The notes beneath the pieces are model-generated. The model was given only the letters and a program-made list of their open reading frames with translations, was not told the DNA's origin and did no database searches. DNA of 64,000 nt. Origin: Chloroflexota bacterium (lineage in GTDB: Bacteria > Chloroflexota > Anaerolineae > Anaerolineales > Villigracilaceae). Positions 17,849 to 29,256 of the stretch are shown here, in pieces (position 1 is the stretch's first letter; every line of letters begins with the position of its first letter). The stretch covers positions 1 through 64,000 of the forward strand of contig JACPVF010000012.1 of the NCBI GenBank assembly GCA_016191845.1, in the 5' to 3' direction. The position numbers and the translations under genes were made by a program.

Positions 17849-18733
17849 TTAGGTTGGATATTCCTCGCGCACGATCTCGATGAATTTTTGTGCAAGGAAG
17901 GACTGTACTCGCTCTACGCGGGTGGCAGCGGCGATTTTTCGTTGAGGCGCGGCATCGTTCAACTCACGATAGGCGATCTGATCGGATTTATCGTTGATTG
18001 CAAGTGCCCTGGGGACAAGGGAGATCCCCAACCCGGCAGCAATGCAATTTTGTACGGTGGATAATTGAGTTGTGTTGCAGACGATCTTCAATTCCAGGTT
18101 TTGCTGGTAGCAGAAGGATTGTACCTGCTCGCCCAGGCAATGCATCTCATTGAGGACAATGAAGGGGAGATCATCCAACTCTTTGACCCCGATTTTGGCA
18201 CGGGTGATGATGTCGTTCGTTTTGGAGGAACCAACCAACAGTGGCTCGCTCAATAACTCCTGGGTGCGAATCAGCCTGTTGTGGATGGGCGTGCTGGTAA
18301 TGCCGACATCCAGTTTCCCATCCACCAGATCGCGGACGAGAACCTCTGTCAACCCTTCGTGGACGATCAGATGTGCTTGTGGAAAGTCGCGGCTGAAGCG
18401 TTTGATGACTCGCGGCAGGACGAAAGGTGCAATGGTGGGAATGAAGCCCACATTCAACAGACCGTGGCTGAAATCTGCGTCCTGTTGCATCGCGTGTTTG
18501 ATATCCTGTATTTCGGCGAGGATGCTGGTGGCGCGAGGGAGCAGGCTGCGCCCGGCGTCGGTCAGCACCACACGGCGGGGGAGACGGTCGAAGAGTGGCT
18601 CGCCCAACTCCTGTTCGAGTTTTTGAATTTGCTGACTGAGCGAAGGCTGGGCAACATTGCAACGTTCAGCGGCACGGCTGAAACTTCCCGTCTCCACGAC
18701 GGCGACAAAATAGGTCAGTTGGTGGATTTCCAT
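17849..18733 (-). CDS. oxyR: OxyR, LysR-family peroxide sensor
   Basis: 294 residues from the ATG at 18733. An upstream in-frame TTG at 18754 lacks a ribosome binding site, and the ATG numbering puts the two redox cysteines at Cys199 and Cys208 exactly as in E. coli OxyR (HCLGEQVQSFC). Residues 1-60 are the winged helix-turn-helix (SFSRAAERCNVAQPSLSQQI) and the rest is the periplasmic-binding-type sensor. Oxidation by peroxide should form the 199-208 disulfide and switch on transcription. The gene is divergent from katG, and the shared region holds an almost perfect tandem OxyR site (18766-18802), so it should activate katG and control itself. This is a strong assignment, combining residues, operator and neighbour. 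Confidence 0.95.
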   Translation of the reverse strand: MEIHQLTYFVAVVETGSFSRAAERCNVAQPSLSQQIQKLEQELGEPLFDRLPRRVVLTDAGRSLLPRATSILAEIQDIKHAMQQDADFSHGLLNVGFIPTIAPFVLPRVIKRFSRDFPQAHLIVHEGLTEVLVRDLVDGKLDVGITSTPIHNRLIRTQELLSEPLLVGSSKTNDIITRAKIGVKELDDLPFIVLNEMHCLGEQVQSFCYQQNLELKIVCNTTQLSTVQNCIAAGLGISLVPRALAINDKSDQIAYRELNDAAPQRKIAAATRVERVQSFLAQKFIEIVREEYPT

Positions 18734-18765
18734 TTTATTTTTTGTGGTGTCCAAATTGGTTGCGT

Positions 18766-18802
18766 ATAGTTTTTCCCTATAAATAATATAGGCAACATAT
18801 AT
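18766..18802. promoter_or_regulatory. Tandem OxyR operator
   Basis: ATAG-N7-CTAT-N7-ATAG-N7-ATAT. The E. coli OxyR tetramer site is four such quartets at the same spacing; 15 of the 16 key bases agree (last quartet ATAT instead of CTAT). It ends one base before the katG -35, the usual position for OxyR activation. Confidence 0.88.
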
Positions 18803-18831
18803 TTTACATCTATGCCATAAAATCGTACAAT
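18803..18831 (+). promoter_or_regulatory. katG promoter
   Basis: TTTACA (18803-18808), 17-base spacer, TACAAT (18826-18831). A six-base perfect inverted repeat, GTACAA-N5-TTGTAC (18825-18841), covers the -10 and start site and could be a second operator. Confidence 0.82.
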
Positions 18832-18885
18832 GAAGTTGTACAACATTGAATTCGCATCTTCACCTGATTCAAATTAGGAGAATAA

Positions 18886-21081
<2,196 letters not shown>

Positions 21082-21121
21082 CTTTGTGAAGGCGGCTGAA
21101 AAGAAGATGGGATAGTAGCCG

Positions 21122-21160
21122 AAAAATCGGGTTGGGAGTTTTCTTCCCAGCCCGATTTTT
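21122..21160 (+). terminator. Rho-independent terminator
   Basis: Sixteen-base stem with one wobble pair, seven-base loop and a T run; ends the katG transcript before glpK. Confidence 0.88.
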
Positions 21161-21200
21161 GTTTTACAATAAGGTGGAATCTTTACCGCGGAGGGCCTGC

Positions 21201-22679
21201 ATGCCCAAGTACGTTGTTGCCATTGACCAGGGGACCACCAGCACCCGTTGCATCTTGTTCGACCATGGGGGGAACGTGGTGGCGGTGGACCAGAAGGAAC
21301 ATGAACAGATCTATCCCAAACCAGGCTGGGTGGAGCATGATGCCTTGGAGATTTGGGAGCGCACGCAGCGCGTGATTCGGGGCGCGCTCGAAAAAGCCGG
21401 TTGCGAGGTCTCGGACGTGGCCGCCATTGGCATCACCAATCAGCGGGAGACGACCCTCGTCTGGGAAAAGGAAACAGGCCGCCCGATCTACAACGCCATC
21501 GTCTGGCAGGACACTCGCACCGACGAGATCTGCAACGAGCTGGCGAAAGATGGTGGACAGGACCGTTTGCGCACCAAGACCGGCCTGCCGCTGGCAACGT
21601 ATTTCTCTGGCCCGAAGATCAAGTGGATTCTGGATCGCGTCGAAGGTGCGCGCGAAAGGGCGGAACGCGGCGAGCTGCTCTTCGGCAACATGGATACCTG
21701 GATCATCTGGAACCTGACGGGGGCGCACGTCACGGATGTGACCAATGCTTCGCGCACGTTATTGATGAACCTAAACACGCTTGACTGGGACGATGAGCTT
21801 CTCAACCTGCTCGACGTCCCGCGCGCAGTGTTGCCTGAGATCAAGTCCTCTTCTGAAATTTATGGGACGGCCAAGGGTGCGTTGGGGGGAGTGCCCGTGG
21901 CGGGCGACTTGGGCGACCAGCAGGCTGCCTTGTTCGGCCAGACCTGCTACAGCCCGGGCGAGGCCAAGAATACCTATGGCACGGGTTGCTTCATGCTGCT
22001 CAACACCGGCGAGACACCCGTCCCGTCCAAGTCGGGGTTATTGACCACACTCGGCTACAAGATTGGGGATCAGAAAGCCGTCTACGCGCTGGAAGGTTCG
22101 ATCGCCATCTCGGGTGCGCTGGTGCAATGGCTGCGCGACAACCTCGGCTTGATCGAAAAATCGTCAGACGTGGAAACGCTCGCGCAAACGGTATCCGACA
22201 ACGGCGGCGTGTATTTCGTCCCCGCTTTTTCGGGGCTGTTCGCTCCCTACTGGCGCAGCGACGCGCGCGGCGCGATCGTCGGCATGACGCGCTACGTCAA
22301 CAAGGGACATATCGCGCGCGCCGCGCTCGAAGCGACCGCGTTCCAGACGCGCGAAGTACTCGACGCGATGGAGACCGACTCGGACGTGAAGTTGACCGCG
22401 CTCAAGGTGGATGGAGGCATGGTATTCAATGAACTGCTGATGCAATTCCAGGCCGACCTGTTGGACGTGCCCGTTATTCGCCCGAAGGTGGCCGAGACGA
22501 CCGCCCTGGGCGCTGCCTACGCAGCGGGGCTGGCCGTCGGCTTCTGGAAGGATTTCGATGAACTACGCGCCAACTGGGGCCGTGACCGTGAGTGGACTCC
22601 ACGCATGGAAGCGGACCAGCGCGATGGGCTGTATTCCAACTGGAAGAAAGCCGTAACTCGAACGTTCGATTGGATTTAA
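21201..22679 (+). CDS. glpK: Glycerol kinase
   Basis: 492 residues of the FGGY kinase family. The start at 21201 is chosen over upstream in-frame codons because family homology begins at [16 protein letters not shown] and GGAGGG lies just upstream. It contains the ATP-binding DQGTTSTRC motif, the glycerol-site region [12 protein letters not shown] with [10 protein letters not shown], and a C-terminal FGGY-type segment ([15 protein letters not shown]). It phosphorylates glycerol to sn-glycerol 3-phosphate with ATP in the cytoplasm. glpD starts two bases after its stop, so the pair forms a glycerol catabolism operon. A TACAAT at 21165-21170, just after the katG terminator, is a candidate -10. 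Confidence 0.97.
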   Translation: MPKYVVAIDQGTTSTRCILFDHGGNVVAVDQKEHEQIYPKPGWVEHDALEIWERTQRVIRGALEKAGCEVSDVAAIGITNQRETTLVWEKETGRPIYNAIVWQDTRTDEICNELAKDGGQDRLRTKTGLPLATYFSGPKIKWILDRVEGARERAERGELLFGNMDTWIIWNLTGAHVTDVTNASRTLLMNLNTLDWDDELLNLLDVPRAVLPEIKSSSEIYGTAKGALGGVPVAGDLGDQQAALFGQTCYSPGEAKNTYGTGCFMLLNTGETPVPSKSGLLTTLGYKIGDQKAVYALEGSIAISGALVQWLRDNLGLIEKSSDVETLAQTVSDNGGVYFVPAFSGLFAPYWRSDARGAIVGMTRYVNKGHIARAALEATAFQTREVLDAMETDSDVKLTALKVDGGMVFNELLMQFQADLLDVPVIRPKVAETTALGAAYAAGLAVGFWKDFDELRANWGRDREWTPRMEADQRDGLYSNWKKAVTRTFDWI

Positions 22680-22680
22680 T

Positions 22681-24372
22681 ATGAACCGAAATGAAATTCT
22701 CTCTGCCCTGAAAGCCAACCCGAATGTCTCCGTGCTGATCGTCGGCGCGGGCATCAACGGGATCGGCACCTTCCGTGACCTGGCCCTCAACGGTGTAGAC
22801 GTGTTGATGGTCGACCGCGGTGACTTTTGCTCGGGTGCTTCCGCTGCCTCTTCGCACATGGCGCACGGCGGCATCCGCTACCTGGAGAACGGTGAGTTCC
22901 GTCTCGTGCGTGAGGCCGTGAAGGAACGCAATCGCATGATCCAGAATGCGCCGCACCTGGTCAAGCCACTGCCGACCACGGTCCCGATGTTCAAGTATTT
23001 CTCGGGCATCTTCAACGCGCCGCTCAAATTCCTACGCCTGCTTGATAAACCCGCTGAGCGTGGTGCGATTATCATCAAGTTGGGCTTGATGATGTACGAC
23101 GCCTTCACAGGCAAGATGCGTACTGTACCGGCGCATACTTTCCGTAATCGTTCTCAATCGCTGGAAAAGTGGAAGGACTTGAATCCCCAAACGGTGGCCA
23201 CGGCCACCTACTACGACGGCGCGATCCTCAACCCCGAGCGCCTGGCGTTGGAGATCCTGCTGGATGCCGAGGCGGAAAATCCCAACGCGCGCGCGTTGAA
23301 CTACGTCAGCATGATCGGCGGCGGACAGGAGACCCTGATGCTCCGCGACGAGTTGACCGACGAGGTCTACGACGTGCGTCCGAAGCTGGTCATCAACGCG
23401 GCGGGACCCTGGATCGACATCGTCAACAAGAAGATCGGTCACGCCACCCGTTTCATCGGCGGGACCAAGGGTTCACACCTCATCCTCGATCACCCTGAAT
23501 TGCGCGCCGCCATCGGCGAGAACGAGTTCTTCTTCGAGAACAAGGATGGCCGCATCGTGCTGATCTTCCCGTTGTACGACCGTGTATTGATCGGCACCTC
23601 GGACCTGCCCGTGGACAACCCGGACGATGTGCGCTGCACGGACGCCGAAGTGGATTATTTCCTCGGCATGGTCGAGCGCGTCTTCCCGAACATCCAGATC
23701 TCGCGCGAGCAGATCGTCTTCAAATTCTCGGGCGTGCGCCCGCTCGAACATAGCGGTGCCAAGACCACGGGTCAGATCAGCCGTGACCACACCATTCAGG
23801 TCATCAGTGGCGACTGGACGGGGCTGACCTTCCCGATCTATTCGCTGGTCGGCGGTAAGTGGACTTCCTTCCGCGCCTTTGGTGAGCAGGTGACCGACAA
23901 GGCGCTGGCCTATCTCGGCCTGACCCGCCAGAAGGATACCCAATCCCTGCCCATCGGCGGCGGGCGCGGCTATCCACGCAACGACGAGGAGATGAAGCGT
24001 CGCATCGAAAGCCTGACCGCCTGGACGGGCTTGCCTGCGGAGCACATGTCCAAGTTGTTCACCCGCTACGGCACCCGCCTTGAAGCGATGGCCGACTATA
24101 TGCGCCGTGCGCCTGACCGCCCGCTCAAGACCCTGACAGAGACCACGCAGCGTGAGATCACTTTTATTGCCCTTAATGAAAAGGTCATCCACCTCGATGA
24201 CCTGCTCCTGCGTCGTTCGATGCTCGCCATGCTTGGCAGGCTCACCCGCGAAAGCGTGGATGAATTGGCCGATGTGGTGGGCGAGGCCCTTGGCTGGAGC
24301 GCGGAACAGAAAAAAGCTGAGGCGGTTCGCTCCCTGTCCATATTGGCGGACAGGCACGGAATCCAGTTGTAG
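22681..24372 (+). CDS. glpD: FAD-dependent glycerol-3-phosphate dehydrogenase
   Basis: 563 residues. The N-terminal dinucleotide fold LIVGAGINGIGTFRDLAL is followed by the DAO-family FAD-binding and catalytic core (SSHMAHGGIRYLENGEF) and a C-terminal helical DAO_C domain. It oxidises glycerol 3-phosphate to dihydroxyacetone phosphate and passes electrons to quinone at the inner face of the membrane. It begins one base after the glpK stop, so translation is probably coupled. A glycerol 3-phosphate oxidase is an alternative, since some relatives use oxygen directly and make hydrogen peroxide; that would fit the adjacent peroxide-defence genes but cannot be read from the sequence. Confidence 0.94.
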   Translation: MNRNEILSALKANPNVSVLIVGAGINGIGTFRDLALNGVDVLMVDRGDFCSGASAASSHMAHGGIRYLENGEFRLVREAVKERNRMIQNAPHLVKPLPTTVPMFKYFSGIFNAPLKFLRLLDKPAERGAIIIKLGLMMYDAFTGKMRTVPAHTFRNRSQSLEKWKDLNPQTVATATYYDGAILNPERLALEILLDAEAENPNARALNYVSMIGGGQETLMLRDELTDEVYDVRPKLVINAAGPWIDIVNKKIGHATRFIGGTKGSHLILDHPELRAAIGENEFFFENKDGRIVLIFPLYDRVLIGTSDLPVDNPDDVRCTDAEVDYFLGMVERVFPNIQISREQIVFKFSGVRPLEHSGAKTTGQISRDHTIQVISGDWTGLTFPIYSLVGGKWTSFRAFGEQVTDKALAYLGLTRQKDTQSLPIGGGRGYPRNDEEMKRRIESLTAWTGLPAEHMSKLFTRYGTRLEAMADYMRRAPDRPLKTLTETTQREITFIALNEKVIHLDDLLLRRSMLAMLGRLTRESVDELADVVGEALGWSAEQKKAEAVRSLSILADRHGIQL

Positions 24373-24395
24373 GCTTGTGGCTCAACTTGAAATTG

Positions 24396-24433
24396 ACGTC
24401 CCGAAGGCGGATGATTTCCCGCCTTCGGGACGT
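24396..24433 (+). terminator. Terminator-like hairpin after glpD
   Basis: Fifteen-base perfect stem (ACGTCCCGAAGGCGG and complement), eight-base loop. The following sequence is not a clear T run, so efficiency is uncertain. Confidence 0.6.
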
Positions 24434-24440
24434 TCCATTC

Positions 24441-24449
24441 TGATAAAAT
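24441..24449 (+). promoter_or_regulatory. Extended -10 giving a near-leaderless mRNA
   Basis: TGATAAAAT, an extended -10, ends seven bases before the ATG at 24457, so transcription should begin at or next to the start codon. No ribosome binding site precedes this ATG. Confidence 0.5.
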
Positions 24450-24456
24450 CCGCCCG

Positions 24457-25368
24457 ATGAATATTTCTGTGGTCGTCCCTGTCTACAAAGGTGCTGATAC
24501 GCTGGGTGCGCTTGTCCAGCGCGTGGGGGAGGTACTCCCAAAGGTCGCTGAACGCTTTGAGTTGATCCTGGTCAACGATGGCAGCCCCGACAATTCGTGG
24601 GAGGTCATCCAGCGCCTGTCGCAAGAGCACGAATGGGTGCGGGGTGTTCGCCTGCTGCGGAATTACGGCCAGCACAACGCCACGTTGTGCGGAATCCGTG
24701 CGGCGCGCTATGAAGTGACGGTCACGCTCGACGACGATTTGCAGAATCCGCCCGAAGAGATTCCTGTGCTGTTGGCAAAGTTGAACGAAGGCTACGATGT
24801 GGTCTACGGCGCGCCGCAACAGGTCCGTCAGAATTTGTGGCGTGCGCTGGCTTCACATGTCATCCGCCTGGTGCTGCGCAATGTGATGGGCAACCAGGTG
24901 GCCTGGCAGGTCAGTCCATTTCGCGCCTTCCGCACCTCGACGCGGGATGCCTTTGCGCACTACGCCAGCCCGTCCGTGTTCGTGGACGTGCTGCTGACTT
25001 GGGGTGCGGCCCGCTTTGCGGCGGTACCCGTCCGACAGGATGTTCGCGCGGCGGGGACTTCCACGTATACCTTCCGCAAACTGCTCAGCCTGGCGATGAA
25101 CATGCTGACGGGTTTCAGTACCCTGCCACTGCGTGCGGCCAGCACGGTGGGATTTTTCTTCACGTTATTTGGCCTGGGGGTGCTGGCCTACGTCATCGGC
25201 CGTTTCCTGATCCTCGGCTACAGCATCCCTGGTTTTCCGTTTTTAGCTTCGGTCATCGCCATCTTTTCGGGCGCAACCTTGTTCGCGCTTGGCATCATGG
25301 GCGAATATCTGGCGCGTATTTATATCCACTCGATGGGCCAACCACCCTACGTGATTCGGGAAGAATAA
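24457..25368 (+). CDS. Family 2 glycosyltransferase, polyprenol-phosphate type
   Basis: 303 residues. The GT-A fold begins at once (MNISVVVPVYKGADTL) with the nucleotide-sugar motifs VNDGSPDNSW and TLDDDLQNPPEE; two C-terminal membrane helices (about 230-285) follow. This layout matches dolichol-phosphate-mannose-synthase-like and ArnC-like enzymes, which load a sugar from a nucleotide donor onto undecaprenyl phosphate at the membrane. Its stop overlaps the next start by one base (TAATG), so it belongs with the WecD/WecE-like pair and may load the amino sugar they make. The sugar is not known. Confidence 0.88.
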   Translation: MNISVVVPVYKGADTLGALVQRVGEVLPKVAERFELILVNDGSPDNSWEVIQRLSQEHEWVRGVRLLRNYGQHNATLCGIRAARYEVTVTLDDDLQNPPEEIPVLLAKLNEGYDVVYGAPQQVRQNLWRALASHVIRLVLRNVMGNQVAWQVSPFRAFRTSTRDAFAHYASPSVFVDVLLTWGAARFAAVPVRQDVRAAGTSTYTFRKLLSLAMNMLTGFSTLPLRAASTVGFFFTLFGLGVLAYVIGRFLILGYSIPGFPFLASVIAIFSGATLFALGIMGEYLARIYIHSMGQPPYVIREE

Positions 25369-26372
25369 TGAGTTCCTTCGAGATTTCCAACCTGAAGGCA
25401 GACGACCTGCCCATGCTCCAACCTTTGCTGACTGGGAGCGCCTTCCAGCCAATGCGTTATTTGGCAAAGGAACTGGGCGCGGACCTGACCGACTTCTGGT
25501 CCCGTTCCATCGCGGACCTGGCGGCGGGTTCCGCTTCACGGGCGTTTTTCGTCACCCGAAGCGGGTCGCCGCTGGGACTGTTGATCTACGCCGACAATCC
25601 GTGGGAGACCGACCTGTTTGGCAGGAAGGCTGCCACCATCAACACCTTTGTCGTGGACGGTTCTGCGCCCGATAAGTTGTCTATGGCACAATCCATTCTC
25701 GATCACGCCATTCAAGATGCCACTTCTCGCGGAGCGCAATTCCTGCTCGGCAAAACCTACACCGACGACCTGACCTGCATCCACGCGCTCGAGTCGCGTG
25801 GCTTTCAACTCATGGATACGATTGTGGATTGTGTCTACGATGTTCGACGTACGCCGCTGGCTTCCATTCAAAGGCCCGCATTGCCCGAGGGAGTCAGCTT
25901 GCGATTGGCTGCGCCGTCCGACCGCGAGGAACTGGTCGCTGTGGCGGGAGCATCCTTCCGCGAACACTTCGGCCGTTACCACGCGGACGAACGTCTCGGC
26001 CGCGACCTGGCCACGAAAGCCTACGAACAATGGATGCGCTCTTCGCTGGATGGCTACGCCGATTGGATTCACCTTGCCATAGCGGCGGATAAGATCGTCG
26101 GCTTCTCGGTATGGAAACGCCCCTCGAAAGCCGAGAGCCAGCTCAAGGTCCGTGTGGGACATTACAGCATCGCGGGCATCCATCCCGATTTCCACGGCAA
26201 AGGCCTGTTCACCGCGTTGACCTATGCGGGCATGCAGTCCCTCGAAGGCATCGCGGACGTCATCGAAGGCCCCACACACATCAACAATTACGGCGTGCAA
26301 TTCGGGTATGCCAAAATGGGCTGGCGCGTGTTGAGCGATGCCCGCCACTCTTTCCATAAATGGATCGACTGA
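25368..26372 (+). CDS. GNAT-family acetyltransferase, WecD-like
   Basis: 334 residues from the ATG that overlaps the previous stop by one base. The N-terminal half (1-150) is a degenerate GNAT-like domain and the C-terminal half (about 165-334) a clearer one, with an acetyl-CoA loop region GIHPDFHGKGLFTALTY and the NNYGVQFGYAKMGW segment typical of the fold's end. It is immediately followed, again with a one-base overlap (TGATG), by a WecE-like sugar aminotransferase, so by analogy with E. coli WecD/WecE it probably N-acetylates a 4-amino-4,6-dideoxyhexose nucleotide. The substrate assignment rests on context; another amine acceptor is possible. Confidence 0.78.
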   Translation: MSSFEISNLKADDLPMLQPLLTGSAFQPMRYLAKELGADLTDFWSRSIADLAAGSASRAFFVTRSGSPLGLLIYADNPWETDLFGRKAATINTFVVDGSAPDKLSMAQSILDHAIQDATSRGAQFLLGKTYTDDLTCIHALESRGFQLMDTIVDCVYDVRRTPLASIQRPALPEGVSLRLAAPSDREELVAVAGASFREHFGRYHADERLGRDLATKAYEQWMRSSLDGYADWIHLAIAADKIVGFSVWKRPSKAESQLKVRVGHYSIAGIHPDFHGKGLFTALTYAGMQSLEGIADVIEGPTHINNYGVQFGYAKMGWRVLSDARHSFHKWID

Positions 26373-27508
26373 TGCCAGATTTCATTCCCTTCAACCGGCC
26401 CATCCTCGTGGGCAACGAGATGGAATATATGCGCCAGGCCATCGAGAGCGGACATATCTCGGGCGATGGCGCGTTCACTAAAAAGTGCCATGCCTTTCTT
26501 GAAAAAGAGTTGGGCCTGGCAAAGGCTTTGCTGACCACCTCGGGCACGCACGCGCTGGAGATGATGGCGCTGCTGCTTGATATCCAGCCAGGCGATGAGG
26601 TCATCATCCCCGACTTTACCTTCGTCTCGACCGTCAACGCCTTCGTGTTGCGCGGCGCGAACCCCATCTTCGTGGATGTGCGGCCTGATACGCTCAACCT
26701 GGATGAGTCTAAGCTTGAAGCCGCCATCACGCCACGGACCCGCGCCGTGGTCCCTGTGCATTATGCGGGCGTCGGCTGTGAGATGGACGCCATTCTTGAG
26801 ATCGCGGATCGTCATAATCTGGCAGTTGTTGAAGATAATGCGCACGGGCTGTTCGGCAAATACAAAGGGAAATATCTCGGCACCTTCGGCAAGCTGGCGG
26901 CGCAGAGTTTCCACGAGACCAAGAACTTCACCAGCGGCGAGGGTGGGGCGCTGCTGATCAACGACGCGGAACTGGCCGAGCGCGCCGAGATCCTGCGCGA
27001 AAAAGGGACGAACCGTTCGCGTTTCTTCCGCGGCCAGGTGGACAAGTACACCTGGGTCGATCTCGGCTCCTCCTACCTGCCCTCGGACCTGCTGGCGGCC
27101 TTCCTGTACGCGCAGTTCGAACAGCGCGAGCGCATCCAGTCGCACCGCAAGAACGTGTGGGATTTTTATCATCAGTACCTGGGCGAGTGGGCCGCGAAGA
27201 ACGGCGTGCAGATGCCGACCATTCCTGCCCACACTGAGCAGGCCTATCACATGTTCTACCTGCTGCTGCCCGACCTCGACACGCGTCAGCGCTTCATCAT
27301 GTACCTGCGCGAGCAGGACATTTATAGTGTCTTCCACTATCTTCCTTTGCATCTCTCAGACATGGGACGCAAGTTCGGCGGTGTGGAAGGGGATTGCCCC
27401 GTCACCGAGCGGGTCAGCGACCAGCTCGTGCGCCTGCCGTTCTACAACAACCTGGGCGGCGCCGATCTCGAACGCATCGTGGATGCGATCCTGCAATTCA
27501 ATTTTTGA
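26372..27508 (+). CDS. wecE: dTDP-4-amino-4,6-dideoxyhexose transaminase, WecE-like
   Basis: 378 residues from the ATG overlapping the upstream stop; an in-frame ATG twelve bases earlier is possible, but family proteins begin close to IPFN. It is a PLP-dependent DegT/DnrJ/EryC1 aminotransferase with the catalytic lysine in SFHETKNFTSGEGG and close agreement with E. coli WecE segments (LLDIQPGDEVI, PVHYAGVGCEMD, REKGTNRS, FRGQVDKYTW). It should transfer an amino group from glutamate to dTDP-4-keto-6-deoxyglucose, giving the amino sugar for a surface polysaccharide. The acetyltransferase upstream and polyprenol glycosyltransferases on both sides support this. Confidence 0.9.
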   Translation: MPDFIPFNRPILVGNEMEYMRQAIESGHISGDGAFTKKCHAFLEKELGLAKALLTTSGTHALEMMALLLDIQPGDEVIIPDFTFVSTVNAFVLRGANPIFVDVRPDTLNLDESKLEAAITPRTRAVVPVHYAGVGCEMDAILEIADRHNLAVVEDNAHGLFGKYKGKYLGTFGKLAAQSFHETKNFTSGEGGALLINDAELAERAEILREKGTNRSRFFRGQVDKYTWVDLGSSYLPSDLLAAFLYAQFEQRERIQSHRKNVWDFYHQYLGEWAAKNGVQMPTIPAHTEQAYHMFYLLLPDLDTRQRFIMYLREQDIYSVFHYLPLHLSDMGRKFGGVEGDCPVTERVSDQLVRLPFYNNLGGADLERIVDAILQFNF

Positions 27509-27520
27509 ACCGCCAAGCAC

Positions 27521-27549
27521 GCTACCCTGGCGGACGGTGCCAGGGTAGC
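27521..27549 (+). terminator. Terminator-like hairpin
   Basis: Eleven-base perfect stem (GCTACCCTGGC / GCCAGGGTAGC), seven-base loop, weak T content after it; lies in the gap between wecE and the next glycosyltransferase. Confidence 0.55.
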
Positions 27550-27638
27550 AGCTTTCGCAGTAAATTTTCGGCGAGGCAAACCAAGCCAATTTTCCAGCGG
27601 GTCCGCGTGGTACAATTTTTCTCCATCGGAGAAAAAGC

Positions 27639-28589
27639 GTGTTTTCCAAGAAAAAAACGACCGTTGACCTGGTCATCCCTGTCTATAACGAGGCGGGCGT
27701 GGTGGAACAGACCCACGCCCGCATTTCCGCCGCGCTTGAAGGCCTCCCCTACGATTTCCATTTCATCTACGTGAACGACGGCTCCCGCGATGGGACGGCG
27801 GATTCCCTTTCCGCGCTGACGGCGCGCGACCCGCGCGTGACCCCGCTCTCGCTCAGCCGTAACTTTGGTCATCAGGCCGCCCTCACCGCTGGGCTGGACG
27901 CCTCCACCGCCGACGTGGTCATCACCATGGACGGCGACGGGCAGCATCCGCCCGAGATGATCCCCGAGATGTTGCGCCTGGTCGCCCAGGGCTACGACAT
28001 CGTCCAGACCCAGCGCATGGACGAGGCCCAGCCCGCCTCCTTCAAAAAGTGGACCTCGGGTCTGTTCTACCGCCTGATCAACTCGATCAGCAGGACGCAG
28101 GTGCTGGCGGGCGCTGCCGATTTCCGCGCGCTTACCCGTCAGGCCGTGGAAGCGCTCAAGGCCATGCCCGAATATCACCGCTTCCTGCGCGGCATGGTGG
28201 CCTGGATCGGTTACCCGACCGTCATCCTGCCCTATCAGCCCGCCGAACGCATCAGCGGTCAATCCAAGTATTCCACGCGGAAGATGTTCCGCCTGGCAAT
28301 GGACGCCATCTTCTCGTTCTCGCTCGTGCCGCTCTACATCGGCCTGAGCATGGGCGGATTGTTCCTCTTCATGGCCTTTGCCGAAGCGGTGTACGTGCTC
28401 TCGTTCTGGGTGACAGGCCGCACGTCGGGACTGGCCCCAGGTTGGAGTTCACTGATGTTCATGCTCCTGATCGTGGGCGGCATTCTGATGATCTTGATGG
28501 GCTTCATCGGCGTATACATTGGCTACATCTTCCAGGAAGTGAAGCACCGCCCCGTGTATCTTCTCAAAAAGGACCCGCCGCATGACTGA
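27639..28589 (+). CDS. Family 2 glycosyltransferase, polyprenol-phosphate type
   Basis: 316 residues with a GTG start (GGAG about seven bases upstream; TACAAT at 27611-27616 as candidate -10). The GT-A domain carries VNDGSRDGT, MDGDGQHPPE and the acceptor-side RFLRGMVAWIG; two or more C-terminal membrane helices (about 230-305) follow. It is close in plan to ArnC and dolichol-phosphate glucose or mannose synthases, so it should transfer a sugar to undecaprenyl phosphate in the inner membrane. Although homologous in type to the enzyme at 24457-25368, the two differ widely in sequence and so probably use different sugars. It overlaps the next gene by eight bases. Confidence 0.88.
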   Translation: MFSKKKTTVDLVIPVYNEAGVVEQTHARISAALEGLPYDFHFIYVNDGSRDGTADSLSALTARDPRVTPLSLSRNFGHQAALTAGLDASTADVVITMDGDGQHPPEMIPEMLRLVAQGYDIVQTQRMDEAQPASFKKWTSGLFYRLINSISRTQVLAGAADFRALTRQAVEALKAMPEYHRFLRGMVAWIGYPTVILPYQPAERISGQSKYSTRKMFRLAMDAIFSFSLVPLYIGLSMGGLFLFMAFAEAVYVLSFWVTGRTSGLAPGWSSLMFMLLIVGGILMILMGFIGVYIGYIFQEVKHRPVYLLKKDPPHD

Positions 28590-29226
28590 TGCCCGTCCTC
28601 GTTTCACCATCACCCTGTTGCGTCATGGAGAGTCGGTGGGCAATGCCGAGGCCCGTTGGCAGGGGCAGGCCGATTTCACACTCAATGATACGGGACGTGC
28701 CCAGGCACGTGCGCTGGCTGAACGCTGGAAATCCGAAGGCGTGACCTTTGACCGCATCTTCGCCAGTCCCTTGCTGCGCGCGAAGGAGACGGCCGAGATC
28801 ATTGCGGCGGCGATTCCTGCGCCCATCGAGTTGGTCCCTACTTTGATGGAACGCGCCATCGGTGAGTACTCAGGCCTGACAGGCGAGGAGGTGCGCCAGT
28901 TTTCCCGTCCCGATTTCATCAATCCGTATGACGCGGTCGGCGGCAGCGGGGAAGGGGACTGGGAACTCTTCCTGCGCGCAGGCCAGGCCTTGCATCAATT
29001 GCTGCGCCAGCCCGTTGGCAAATATCTGGTCGTGTCGCATGGCGGCCTGCTTAACCAATTCATGCACGCGGTCATGGGCATCGCACCGCATGCCAATAGC
29101 GGAGGTCCGCGTTTTCGGTTTGGAAATACTGCTTTTTCGCGTTTGATCTATTATCCAGGCCAGCATCGTTGGGAGATCGACACGCACAACGATCACACCC
29201 ATTGGAACGGCGACATGCCGTATTAG
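28582..29226 (+). CDS. Histidine phosphatase family protein (phosphoglycerate-mutase-like)
   Basis: 214 residues. The catalytic RHG motif is in LLRHGESVGNAEARW, the second arginine in SPLLRAKETAEI, the acid in MERAIGEYSGL and the second histidine in VVSHGGLLNQF, the full set for the branch-1 histidine phosphatase superfamily. It removes phosphate from a small cytoplasmic substrate through a phosphohistidine intermediate; the substrate cannot be told from sequence (family members act on phosphoglycerate, alpha-ribazole phosphate, sugar phosphates and others). It overlaps the upstream glycosyltransferase by eight bases, suggesting a shared transcript and perhaps a sugar-phosphate substrate. Confidence 0.9.
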   Translation: MTDARPRFTITLLRHGESVGNAEARWQGQADFTLNDTGRAQARALAERWKSEGVTFDRIFASPLLRAKETAEIIAAAIPAPIELVPTLMERAIGEYSGLTGEEVRQFSRPDFINPYDAVGGSGEGDWELFLRAGQALHQLLRQPVGKYLVVSHGGLLNQFMHAVMGIAPHANSGGPRFRFGNTAFSRLIYYPGQHRWEIDTHNDHTHWNGDMPY

Positions 29227-29256
29227 CTTTCAACTTTTATACCTTCAACCTTAATC

